NCBI RefSeq assembly: GCF_025950525.1
Contig: NZ_JAPDGS010000008.1
Location: 1 to 64,000, forward strand
From: Stagnihabitans lacustris
Lineage (GTDB): Bacteria > Pseudomonadota > Alphaproteobacteria > Rhodobacterales > Rhodobacteraceae
DNA length: 64,000 bases
Direction: 5' to 3'
A program made the translations under genes and the position numbers. Shown here in pieces: positions 19,474 to 27,370 of the stretch; the stretch's first letter is position 1, and each line of letters begins with the position of its first letter. Below the pieces are notes generated by a model. The model was not told where the DNA came from. It ran no database searches and saw only the letters and a program-made list of their open reading frames with translations.

Positions 19474-20932
19474 CACTCCCGCCCCCACGCCCGACAAGAT
19501 CCGCTGCGATGCCTGCCCGGTCATGTGCTATATCGCCGAAGGCCGCGCCGGGGCCTGCGACCGCTATGCCAACCACGGCGGCGCGCTGGTGCGGCTGGAC
19601 CCGCTGACCGTGCTGCAATCGGGGGCGCCCGCGGTGGCCTTGATGGCAGACTGGGACGGCGATTTGATCCAGGGCGGGCGGCCCTTTGTCACGGCGGTCG
19701 GCGCCGGCACCACCTATCCCGATTACAAACCCGCGCCCTTCATCGTCAGCCAACAGGTCGAGGGCGTCGATATGGTCACGGTCGTGACCGAGGGCATCTT
19801 CAGTTATTGCGGCGTCAAGGTGAAGATCGACACCGACCGCCATATCGGCGCCGAACGCGCGCTTGTCCGGGTGAACGGAGAGCCCATCGGCCATGTCATG
19901 ACCGGCGAATACGGCTCGGCCATGCTGTCTTTGGGCGGGGTCCTGCACCTGACCGGCGGGACCAAGGCCGAGGGCCGCGTGACCTGCGACGCGCTGTTGC
20001 GGCTGTGCAACCGCGAGGCGGTCGAGGTCACGGTGGACGCGGGCGCCACGGTGGTCATTCAGGCGGGCCAGGCGCCGATCATCAACGGCGTCACCGAACG
20101 GCTGATGCGGGTCGGCTGCGGGTCGGCCACCATCGGCATGTTCGCCCAGCAATGGCGCGGCCTTGTGGACGAGGTCGTGGTGGTCGACGACCACATCACC
20201 GGCGTCCTGTCCGAACATCAGGCGGGCAAGCTGTTGGACATCCCACCCACCGGCATCCGGATGAAGGGGCGGCGTTCGACCCCCGGGCGGTATTTCCAGG
20301 TCGCTCATCCCGGGCGCGGCTGGGGCGGAACCGATGTCGAAGACCCGCTGACCATCCTGAAGCCCTTTGAGGCCAAACACGCCTGGCCGGGGCTGCGGCT
20401 GCTGATGATCTCGACCACCGGAGAGCAATGGGCCTATTACGAACTGGACGACAGCCTGACACCGCGCCCCGCCGATGCCTCTGCGGCTCTGGCCGCCAGT
20501 GCCGCGCTGATCGGCGAGAATTGCGAGCCCTCGCTTTGTTCGGTCGTCTTCATGGCGGGGGCAGGGGGGTCTTTGCGGGCTGGGGTGACGACCAATCCGG
20601 TGCGGCTGACGCAATCGGTCAAGGCGGCGCTGACGCGGGTGACATGCGGGGGGGCGCCGGTCCATATCTGGCCGGGTGGCGGGATCACGGTCATGGTGGA
20701 TGTGCTTGACATGCCGGTGAACGCGTTCGGTTATGTGCCGACGCCCGCGCTGGTGGCGCCCATCGAATTCACCCTGCGCCTGTCGGATTACGCGGCCCTG
20801 GGCGGCCATGTCGATCACATCCGCCCGGTGGCAGAGGTCCTGACCGAGGACATCCGCCTTCTGCCCGGCCCGGATGCGGCGCTGGACGCCCGCCACTTCG
20901 CCTGGGGCCGCCAGCTCTTTGGGGGGCGCTAG
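19466..20932 (+). CDS. hnr: 6-hydroxynicotinate reductase-like iron-sulfur protein
   Basis: A 488-residue protein with an N-terminal cysteine set CDACPVMC (Cys14, 17, 21) followed by Cys31, likely holding a [4Fe-4S] cluster, then a large domain with repeated Gly-rich strands. It matches proteins annotated as 6-hydroxynicotinate reductase, which in E. barkeri reduces 6-hydroxynicotinate to 1,4,5,6-tetrahydro-6-oxonicotinate using ferredoxin. It overlaps the Mo subunit by 8 bases and has GGAG before ATG 19466. Ring reduction is unusual for an aerobe, though Azorhizobium does it. The electron donor is not encoded in the window. Confident on family, moderate on exact substrate. Confidence 0.82.
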   Translation: MTDTPAPTPDKIRCDACPVMCYIAEGRAGACDRYANHGGALVRLDPLTVLQSGAPAVALMADWDGDLIQGGRPFVTAVGAGTTYPDYKPAPFIVSQQVEGVDMVTVVTEGIFSYCGVKVKIDTDRHIGAERALVRVNGEPIGHVMTGEYGSAMLSLGGVLHLTGGTKAEGRVTCDALLRLCNREAVEVTVDAGATVVIQAGQAPIINGVTERLMRVGCGSATIGMFAQQWRGLVDEVVVVDDHITGVLSEHQAGKLLDIPPTGIRMKGRRSTPGRYFQVAHPGRGWGGTDVEDPLTILKPFEAKHAWPGLRLLMISTTGEQWAYYELDDSLTPRPADASAALAASAALIGENCEPSLCSVVFMAGAGGSLRAGVTTNPVRLTQSVKAALTRVTCGGAPVHIWPGGGITVMVDVLDMPVNAFGYVPTPALVAPIEFTLRLSDYAALGGHVDHIRPVAEVLTEDIRLLPGPDAALDARHFAWGRQLFGGR

Positions 20933-20935
20933 CGG

Positions 20936-21775
20936 ATGGAGGCCCCCCGCGCGCAAAGGCTGGATGACCGCTTGCACCTGAGCCATGGTCCCATTGACCT
21001 GATCATCGGGGCCGATGGCGCGCGTGAGGCGGCCTTTGCCGCGGCCTGGGACCGGTTCCAGACCGTCCTGACAGAGTTGGTGTCCGAACTGCCGTTGCTG
21101 CGTCGCGCGGTGGGTGAGGCGCCCCATGGCCCCACCGCCCGGCGCATGGTGGCGGCCTGCCTGCCCCATCGCCCAGCCTTTGTGACGCCGATGGCCGCCG
21201 TCGCGGGCGCCGTCGCCGACGAGATCCTGACCGCGATGCGCAAGGTCCCCCTGACCCGCGCCTATGTGAACAACGGCGGCGATATTGCGCTGTTCCTGTC
21301 CCCCGGCGCTCGGTTCAAACTGGCCATCGCCGCGCCGGATGGGGCACCTCTGGGTCTGGTCGAGATCGCCCATGCCGATGGCGCGCGGGGGGTTGCGACC
21401 TCGGGCCTGGGGGGGCGCAGCTTTTCGCTGGGGATCGCGGATGCGGTGACGGTGCTGGCGCCGACTGCGGCCATGGCCGATGTGGCGGCGACGCTGATTG
21501 CCAATGCGGTCGATCTGCCCGGCCATCCCGCCATCCGACGCGCCCCGGCCCATGACCTGCAGCCCGACAGCGACCTTGGCGCCCGCCTTGTCACCACCCA
21601 TCGCGGCGCCCTTTTGGCCTCTGATACGGCGCTTGCGCTGGACCGCGGCGCGGCGCTGGCCGAAAGCCTGATCGCGCGGGGCCTTGCCCTTTCGGCCGCC
21701 CTGTTCCTTGATGGCCAACACCGCCTGGTGGGCCACACCCATCCCCTTATCCTTCGGAGCCCCACCCATGCCTGA
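20936..21775 (+). CDS. UPF0280 family protein
   Basis: A 279-residue UPF0280 protein, a family distantly related to the flavin transferase ApbE and of unknown reaction. Seen features are AYVNNGGDIALFL, a motif comparable to the NGGD-type segment of ApbE-like proteins, and GVATSGLGGRSFSLGIADAVTV. It starts 3 bases after the reductase stop and overlaps the next gene by 8 bases, so it is translated with the ring reductase. One reading is that it modifies or matures the flavin/FeS reductase; another is a catalytic step on a pathway intermediate. No signal peptide. Confidence 0.85.
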   Translation: MEAPRAQRLDDRLHLSHGPIDLIIGADGAREAAFAAAWDRFQTVLTELVSELPLLRRAVGEAPHGPTARRMVAACLPHRPAFVTPMAAVAGAVADEILTAMRKVPLTRAYVNNGGDIALFLSPGARFKLAIAAPDGAPLGLVEIAHADGARGVATSGLGGRSFSLGIADAVTVLAPTAAMADVAATLIANAVDLPGHPAIRRAPAHDLQPDSDLGARLVTTHRGALLASDTALALDRGAALAESLIARGLALSAALFLDGQHRLVGHTHPLILRSPTHA

Positions 21776-22352
21776 GGTCGCCCTTCGCAAACTTGCCACC
21801 GTGATCGAGGATATCTTCCACGAAGGCGGCCCGCCCCCGGCCACGCCCTTGCGGCGGGGCGCCATCATGGCGGTGATCGCCAACCCCTATGCCGGGCGCC
21901 ATGTCGCGGATATCCAACCCTTTATGGAGGATCTGAAGCCCCTGGGCCTGATGATGGCCCGCCGACTTCTGGCGGAATTGGGGGGTGATCCTGCGGGGAT
22001 CGAGGGCTATGGCAAGGGCAGCCTTGTCGGCGCGGGCGGCGAATTGGAACATGGCGCGCTGTGGCACGCCCCCGGCGGCTATGCCATGCGTGAGGTTCTG
22101 GGCGGGGCCAAGGCCGTTGTCCCCTCGTCGAAAAAGGTCGGCGGGCTGGGGGCGCGGCTGGATGTGCCGATCACCCATGTCGACGCCTCTTATGTCCGCA
22201 GCCATTTCGACTCGATAGAGGTCGGGATGAACGACAGCCCCCGCGCCGATGAGATGATGGTGGTGCTGGTCATGACGACCGGGGCGCGGGTCCATGCCCG
22301 GTCGGGCGGGCTGGCGGCAAGCGATATCACGGGCGAGGACGGGCTAAGATGA
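21768..22352 (+). CDS. DUF1185 (amino acid synthesis family) protein, copy 1
   Basis: A 194-residue member of PF06684/DUF1185. Structures of the family show a variant of the chorismate mutase-like fold, and no reaction is established. Conserved parts here are IANPYAGR, YGKGSLVGAGGELEH, VPSSKKVGG and DASYVRSHFDSIEVGMNDSPRADEM-type segments. GGAG precedes ATG 21768, which overlaps the UPF0280 stop; the stop overlaps the next gene as ATGA. Copies 1 and 2 are clear paralogues and may form a heteromer. Confidence 0.87.
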   Translation: MPEVALRKLATVIEDIFHEGGPPPATPLRRGAIMAVIANPYAGRHVADIQPFMEDLKPLGLMMARRLLAELGGDPAGIEGYGKGSLVGAGGELEHGALWHAPGGYAMREVLGGAKAVVPSSKKVGGLGARLDVPITHVDASYVRSHFDSIEVGMNDSPRADEMMVVLVMTTGARVHARSGGLAASDITGEDGLR

Positions 22353-22933
22353 GCGCGCAACTTCGCAAGATCATCGTCTGGGTCGAGGAAACCCACCGCG
22401 AGGCCGGCCAGACGATTGCGCCGCCGACCCGCAAGGCGGTGGCCGTGGCGGTCATCGCCAATCCCTTTGCCGGGCGCTTTGTCCAGGACCTGACGCCGCT
22501 GATGGACATTGGCGCGGAACTCGGCGCGCTTCTGGGCGCGCGCTGTGTCGCGGCCTTGGGGATCGCGCCCGAACAGGCGCAAAGCTATGGCAAAGCCGCC
22601 ATGGTGGGCGAGGCCGGAGAGCTGGAACATGCCGCGGCCATCCTGCATCCCAGGCTTGGCGCGCCCTTGCGGCTGGCGGTGGGGGGCGGGGCGGCGCTGG
22701 TGCCCTCGGCCAAAAAGATCGGCGGGCCTGGGCAAAGCCTGGACGTGCCCCTGGGTCACAAGGACGCGGCCTATGTCCGCAGCCATTTCGACGGCATCGA
22801 AGTGCGGCTGAACGATGCGCCGCGCGCCGATGAAATCCTGGTGGCGGTGGCCGTCACCGATACGGGCCGACCGCTGGCCCGCGTCGGCGGCCTGACCCAT
22901 GCCGAGGCCCTGGGCAAGGACGGGCTGCGCTAA
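22349..22933 (+). CDS. DUF1185 (amino acid synthesis family) protein, copy 2
   Basis: A 194-residue paralogue of the preceding protein, same length and motif order: IANPFAGR, YGKAAMVGEAGELEH, VPSAKKIGG, YVRSHFDGIEV. The two differ over much of the rest, so the duplication is old or functionally diverged. It is the last gene of the ring-hydroxylation operon, followed 11 bases later by a terminator hairpin. Function unknown; operon position ties it to the nicotinate-type pathway. Confidence 0.87.
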   Translation: MSAQLRKIIVWVEETHREAGQTIAPPTRKAVAVAVIANPFAGRFVQDLTPLMDIGAELGALLGARCVAALGIAPEQAQSYGKAAMVGEAGELEHAAAILHPRLGAPLRLAVGGGAALVPSAKKIGGPGQSLDVPLGHKDAAYVRSHFDGIEVRLNDAPRADEILVAVAVTDTGRPLARVGGLTHAEALGKDGLR

Positions 22934-22944
22934 GACTGGCGCGC

Positions 22945-22960
22945 AGCCCGGGGGGCTTTT
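22945..22960 (+). terminator. Rho-independent terminator of the ring-hydroxylase operon
   Basis: Short GC-rich hairpin AGCCC (22945-22949) / GGGCT (22953-22957) with a three-base loop and a run of T (22957-22960). It lies between the convergent DUF1185 and GH42 stops. Confidence 0.7.
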
Positions 22961-22961
22961 G

Positions 22962-25094
22962 TCACAGCCGCTCGCGCAGGATCTCGCAGCCATGGGCGGG
23001 CAGGGTGAAGCCCGCGCCATGCGGCCGGATATCGCCCAAAAGCGGCTCTCCCGCGGGCAGGGCGGGCAGGGTCTGCGGCATCTCGGTCGTGTTCAGGATG
23101 AACCACAGCCGATGCCCCTCGGTCTGGCGACACGACACTTCGACGCCCTGGGGCAGGCCGGGGATCAGCGGCGCCACGCCCATCAGGTCGCTGTCCAAAA
23201 GGTGCTGCGCCAGCTCTTCGGTCATATAGGTGCCCAGGTAGATCACCTGACCCAGCCCCTGCCGCCGCCGCGTCGCCACCGGCGTTCCGGTCAGGAACCG
23301 ATGCGACCAGGTGCCAATGGCCTCGGTGCCCGGCGCCAGGATCAGCTTTTCATACAGATGCGCCGCGCGGAAGTCGCGGTTGCCAAAGGTGAAACTATAG
23401 GCCCGGTCCGCCGAGGTCGCAGGCAACCGCGCCGCCGGGTGATAGCCGCCATTCACCCGGTCCGGCCATGGCGGGAACAGCCCCGAGGCGCCCGGCCCCG
23501 CCAGCCGCCCGAATTCCTCGACCTGCACGCCCGCCAAGGCGGACAACCCCGCCCCCGGCGCCAGAACCCGGTGAATATGGTTGTCGCTGTCGCGCGTGCC
23601 GGTCATGGCCGACAGGATCAGCGTGCCGCCCGCCTCGACAAAGGCCGTCACCCGCGCCGTCCACTCCGGCTTCCACATCACCCAATGCGGCACATACAAC
23701 GCCTTCAGCCGCGAAAGGTCGTCCTCGGGATGGATGAAGCCGCAAGCGACATGGGCGCGGTAGGCCGCCCGGTGCAGGATCGTCGCGTCCTCCAAAGGCG
23801 AGGGCAGGCCCATGGCATATGTCTTGTAGGCCTCCTGGTTGTCGAAATCGGCCCCCGCGATGCCCAGGTCCATGCGCACATGCGTGCCCAGGATGTCGCC
23901 CTTGTGCGCGGTCATCTCGTGGAAGAACTGGCTGGCCTCGTCATAGCGACGGCGGGGCACGTCGTCATGGTCGATGACGCCCATCCAATAGATCTCGGCC
24001 CCGTAATGCGCGGGCCGCCAGCGGAAGAACATCACCCCATCCGCCCCCCGCGCGACCGAGGTCATGGCCATGCGCCGCATCTCTCCGGGTTCGGGGGTCA
24101 TGGTCGAAAACCCGGGCTGCGCGCCAAAGCCCGAAGCCTGTTCGGGCACGATGAAGTTGCCGGAATAGGCGCGGCATTGGTCCAGGTGCAGCGCCTGGGT
24201 GGCCGCAATGCCCCCGGTGCGGCGGAATTCGTCATACAGCATCGGATAGATGTCAAAGCCGATGAAATCGAGGTCCTGGCCGAAGGTGCCGCGAAAGTCG
24301 ATGTCGCCCAGATTGCCCAGGTTGTGAAAGACGAACCAGTCGGGGTTGGTCTCGCGCAAGATGACGACCTGGTCATGCTGGAAGGCCGCCGTCGCATCGG
24401 CCAAAAAGCGGTGGTAGTCCTGCACATGACCCGGCGACAGAAAGGTCGGCGCCATGTCGCGCGGCAAGTCGATCTGGCCGAAGTCGTCATAGGCCAGCGC
24501 CCAGAAATCGCCGCCCCAGGCGCGGTTCAGCGTCTGGATCGTGCCGTAACGCGCCGCGCACCACTTGCGGAACTCCCGCGCACAAGAGGGCGAATAGCTT
24601 TCCGAGGCCGAGGTGTTCAGCTCGTTGTCCGTCTGCCAGCCGATCACCGCCGGATTGTCGCGGTAATGCGTGGCCAAGGCCCGGGTGATGCGGCGGGAAT
24701 GGGCGCGTAAGGTGGGGCTGGTCGTGTCGCCATGCTGGCGCGAGCCATGGCCCGCCACACGGCCATTGGCATCGACGCGCAGGATCTCGGGGTAGTTCTG
24801 GGACAGCCAGCGCGGCGGGGTCGCGGTCGGCGTGCAAAGGATCGTGTTGATCCCATGGTCGGCCAGAACCGCGATGGCGCGGTCGAACAGGTCGAAATCA
24901 AACAAGCCCTCGCGCGGCTCCCAGAGATGCCAGGCGAATTCCCCCATCCGCACCGTGTTGACCCCGGCCTTTGCCATGCGTTCCGCGTCGCGGACCCAAT
25001 AGCTTTCGTCGACATGTTCGGGGTAATGCGGCGCGCCCAGAAGAAAGCGGTCCAAAGACAGCGGGCGCCAGACGGACAGGGGATTGCGGGCCAT
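22962..25094 (-). CDS. GH42 beta-galactosidase
   Basis: A 710-residue family 42 beta-galactosidase. The N-terminal barrel begins LGAPHYPEHVDESYW; the acid/base Glu is in QTDNELN and the nucleophile Glu in IVPEQASGF, both at the positions expected in GH42. A trimerisation domain and a small C-terminal beta domain follow. No signal peptide, so it works in the cytoplasm on imported galactosides. AAGGAG upstream fixes ATG 25094. It is divergent from a ROK repressor 84 bases away, which probably controls it. It stands alone on its strand and converges on the DUF1185 operon. Confidence 0.95.
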   Translation of the reverse strand: MARNPLSVWRPLSLDRFLLGAPHYPEHVDESYWVRDAERMAKAGVNTVRMGEFAWHLWEPREGLFDFDLFDRAIAVLADHGINTILCTPTATPPRWLSQNYPEILRVDANGRVAGHGSRQHGDTTSPTLRAHSRRITRALATHYRDNPAVIGWQTDNELNTSASESYSPSCAREFRKWCAARYGTIQTLNRAWGGDFWALAYDDFGQIDLPRDMAPTFLSPGHVQDYHRFLADATAAFQHDQVVILRETNPDWFVFHNLGNLGDIDFRGTFGQDLDFIGFDIYPMLYDEFRRTGGIAATQALHLDQCRAYSGNFIVPEQASGFGAQPGFSTMTPEPGEMRRMAMTSVARGADGVMFFRWRPAHYGAEIYWMGVIDHDDVPRRRYDEASQFFHEMTAHKGDILGTHVRMDLGIAGADFDNQEAYKTYAMGLPSPLEDATILHRAAYRAHVACGFIHPEDDLSRLKALYVPHWVMWKPEWTARVTAFVEAGGTLILSAMTGTRDSDNHIHRVLAPGAGLSALAGVQVEEFGRLAGPGASGLFPPWPDRVNGGYHPAARLPATSADRAYSFTFGNRDFRAAHLYEKLILAPGTEAIGTWSHRFLTGTPVATRRRQGLGQVIYLGTYMTEELAQHLLDSDLMGVAPLIPGLPQGVEVSCRQTEGHRLWFILNTTEMPQTLPALPAGEPLLGDIRPHGAGFTLPAHGCEILRERL

Positions 25095-25115
25095 GGGATT
25101 CTCCTTTGGCCCAAG

Positions 25116-25145
25116 GGGATAGGGCTTGCACGGGCGGGGCGTCAA
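25116..25145 (-). promoter_or_regulatory. Candidate promoter of the GH42 gene
   Basis: Leftward strand: TTGACG (25145-25140), 18-base spacer, TATCCC (25121-25116). An AT-rich stretch just upstream (about 25148-25166) is a likely place for ROK binding between the divergent genes. Confidence 0.4.
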
Positions 25146-25178
25146 GGGTTAATTCAGTTAGTAAAGAATGAGGGCGCG

Positions 25179-26348
25179 ATGCGGATCAAGGGCGACCAAC
25201 AGACGGCGCGGGCGATGAACCGGCGGTTGATGCTGAACCTTCTGCGCCGGGCGGGGGCTCTTAGTCGGGCGGAACTGGCGCAGCGCTCGGGGCTGTCGCC
25301 TGCGGCGGTGACGTTTGTCATGGCGGACCTTTTGGCCGAGGGTCTGGTGACAGAGGGCGAAGCGGTCAGGGGTGCGGGTGGCCCGGGAACTGGTGGAAGG
25401 CGGCCGATCCCGGTGTCGGTGAATTACGCCGCGCGGCTGACGATCGGGATGAAGCTGACGGCGGGGGGGCTGGAGGCGGTTTTGGCCGATCTGTCGACCG
25501 CGCCCTTGCAGCGGATCTTCCATCCGATCCCGGACACGCGGCCCGAAACCGTGGTGGCCCATGTGGCCCGGGTGGTGCGCGCGCTGGTCCCCGAAGCCGC
25601 GACCCGGGCCGCGCGGTTGGTCGGCGTGGGCCTGGCGCTTCCGGGCAGTTACGACCATGGGCGGGGCCATTGCCTGCGGCTGGCGCGGTTTGGCTGGCAG
25701 GACGTGCCCCTGGGTCAGATGCTGGCCGCGGCGGTCGATGTGCCGGTCTGGGTGGACAACGACGTCAATGCCTTTGCCCTGGCGCAACACCTGTTCGGGG
25801 CGGGGCAAAGCCATGGCAACCTTCTGGCCGTGGCGGTGGGGGCAGGATTGGGCGCGGCCTTTCTGACCGAAGGCGCGGTGCATCGCGGTGCGCGGGGCGG
25901 GGCCGGAGAGATCGGGCATATCACCATCGACCCCATGGGCCCCTTGTGTGAATGTGGGCGGCGGGGGTGCGCGCAGGTCTATTGGTCCGAACCCGCGATC
26001 ACCGCCCGTTTCCCGGGCGACCTGACCGCGGCGCTGGCGGCTTGCGACCCGGGGGCCGAGGCGCTGATCGACGAGGCCGCCGCGGGGCTTGGCCGTCTGC
26101 TTGCGCCGGTCCTGGCCGTCACCGATCCCGATGTCGTGATCCTGGGTGGCGAGGGCGTCCGCTTTGGCGAACGCTTCCGCGCAGGGCTCCAGGCCGCAGC
26201 CCATGCGCTGTGCTACGATGCCCGGCCGCCGGTCATCTTTGACTGGCAGGCGGATTCCTGGTCACGCGGGGCGGCGGCGCTGGCCGCCCAGCACTTCTTC
26301 GACTTCGAGGCCGAGCGGCTTTTCGCCCCCCGCCAAGCCCTGAACTAG
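25179..26348 (+). CDS. ROK family transcriptional repressor (NagC/XylR-like)
   Basis: A 389-residue ROK regulator. Residues 1-70 are a winged helix (LSRAELAQRSGLSPAAVTFVMADLLAEGLV); the rest is the sugar-kinase-like ROK domain with VWVDNDVNAFALAQ, the zinc site GEIGHITID plus CECGRRGC, and a late VVILGGEG. ATG 25179 is chosen at the start of the homologous region with GAGGG upstream; the frame is open for 150 codons further back, across the GH42 gene, which is a shadow. It likely represses the divergent GH42 gene until a sugar binds. Its last 87 bases overlap the 3' end of the convergent LysR gene. Confidence 0.93.
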   Translation: MRIKGDQQTARAMNRRLMLNLLRRAGALSRAELAQRSGLSPAAVTFVMADLLAEGLVTEGEAVRGAGGPGTGGRRPIPVSVNYAARLTIGMKLTAGGLEAVLADLSTAPLQRIFHPIPDTRPETVVAHVARVVRALVPEAATRAARLVGVGLALPGSYDHGRGHCLRLARFGWQDVPLGQMLAAAVDVPVWVDNDVNAFALAQHLFGAGQSHGNLLAVAVGAGLGAAFLTEGAVHRGARGGAGEIGHITIDPMGPLCECGRRGCAQVYWSEPAITARFPGDLTAALAACDPGAEALIDEAAAGLGRLLAPVLAVTDPDVVILGGEGVRFGERFRAGLQAAAHALCYDARPPVIFDWQADSWSRGAAALAAQHFFDFEAERLFAPRQALN

Positions 26349-27239
26349 CCAGTCCAGCACGGCTTGGGTCGCGGGCGACAGCACCTGCCCGCGCGGCGTC
26401 ACCAGGTGATAGCGCGCCTCGGGCGTGACAAGGTCGCGGCCCACCCGCACCAGCCGCCCCGCCGCCAGATGTTCGGACAACAGAACCCCCCAGCCCATCG
26501 TCACCCCCTCGCCGTTCAAGGCCGCCTGCACCGTGTCGGAATAGTGGTTGAACCGCAGCGGGCTTTCCTCGGCCCGGCGTTCCAGCCCCGGCCCAAGCGA
26601 CAAGGCCCGCGCCCAGGACCGCCAGGGCATCCAGGCCGGGTTGACCATGTCGCAGGCGATCAGCGGCAATTGGTCCAGGCTTGTATCGGGCGCCAGTCCC
26701 AGCCGTGTCAGCAAAGCGGGGGCGCAGACCGGAAAGGCCTCCTCTCCCCGTGAGGCGTGAGAGATCGCGTCCTCGAACGGCGGCTTTCCATAGCGGATCG
26801 CGATGTCAAGCCTGGCGGGGCGCAGATCCATCGCCGTGTCATCAGCGACCAGCCGAAGCTTGATTTTTGGGTGCCTTGCCCGGAAATCAGGCAGTCTTGG
26901 CATAAGCCAGAACTGATTGAAGGCCAGGGTCACGCCCACGGCGACCATATCGGGGCTTTCGGGGCGGCGGATGGTCTCGATCACCTCGGACATGGCTTGG
27001 AACGCGGCGCCGACCACCCCCGCAAGCGCCTGACCCGCCGCGGTCAGCGTCACCCTGCGATGGGCGCGCAGGAACAGCGCGGTGTTCATCTCACGCTCTA
27101 ACGTCTTGATTTGTTGGCTAACGGCGGCTTGCGTCACCCGCAATTCGGCGGCGGCCAGGGTAAAGCTGCCCAAGCGCGCCGCCGATTCAAAGGTCGACAG
27201 CAGGTTCAGCGATGACAGGTTTCGGCGCAACGAGGTCAT
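26262..27239 (-). CDS. LysR family regulator, GcvA-like
   Basis: A 325-residue LysR regulator. N-terminal winged helix: LLSTFESAARLGSFTLAAAELRVTQAAVSQQI-type sequence at residues 11-45, then a substrate-binding domain. The SLNLLSTFE-AAR start and length are typical of the GcvA subgroup. ATG 27239 has GGAG eight bases upstream. It is divergent from gbcAB, so it is the likely regulator of betaine demethylation here, unlike Pseudomonas where the AraC-type GbdR does this. A CTAAT element (27283-27287), the core recognised by E. coli GcvA, is in the 131-base intergenic region. The C-terminal 28 codons overlap the ROK gene on the other strand. Confidence 0.92.
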   Translation of the reverse strand: MTSLRRNLSSLNLLSTFESAARLGSFTLAAAELRVTQAAVSQQIKTLEREMNTALFLRAHRRVTLTAAGQALAGVVGAAFQAMSEVIETIRRPESPDMVAVGVTLAFNQFWLMPRLPDFRARHPKIKLRLVADDTAMDLRPARLDIAIRYGKPPFEDAISHASRGEEAFPVCAPALLTRLGLAPDTSLDQLPLIACDMVNPAWMPWRSWARALSLGPGLERRAEESPLRFNHYSDTVQAALNGEGVTMGWGVLLSEHLAAGRLVRVGRDLVTPEARYHLVTPRGQVLSPATQAVLDWLVQGLAGGEKPLGLEVEEVLGGQRRRPA

Positions 27240-27370
27240 GGGCGGACTCCGGCGGGGAACACTGCCCAAGACATAAGTCCAGCTAATCCTTTTGTCGAGT
27301 CTTTCTGCCCTTGAACCCCGCCCCCTTGCGGCCCAGCATAGGTGCCAAATCGTCAACCCGCGGACCTGAC

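Noticed and set aside
16879..19524. An 881-codon open frame on the - strand opposite the Mo subunit
   Set aside because: Shadow of the molybdenum hydroxylase gene, which has all its cofactor motifs; the antisense product is low-complexity.
19292..21883. An 863-codon - strand frame opposite the reductase and UPF0280 genes
   Set aside because: Same GC-driven antisense effect; no family resemblance.
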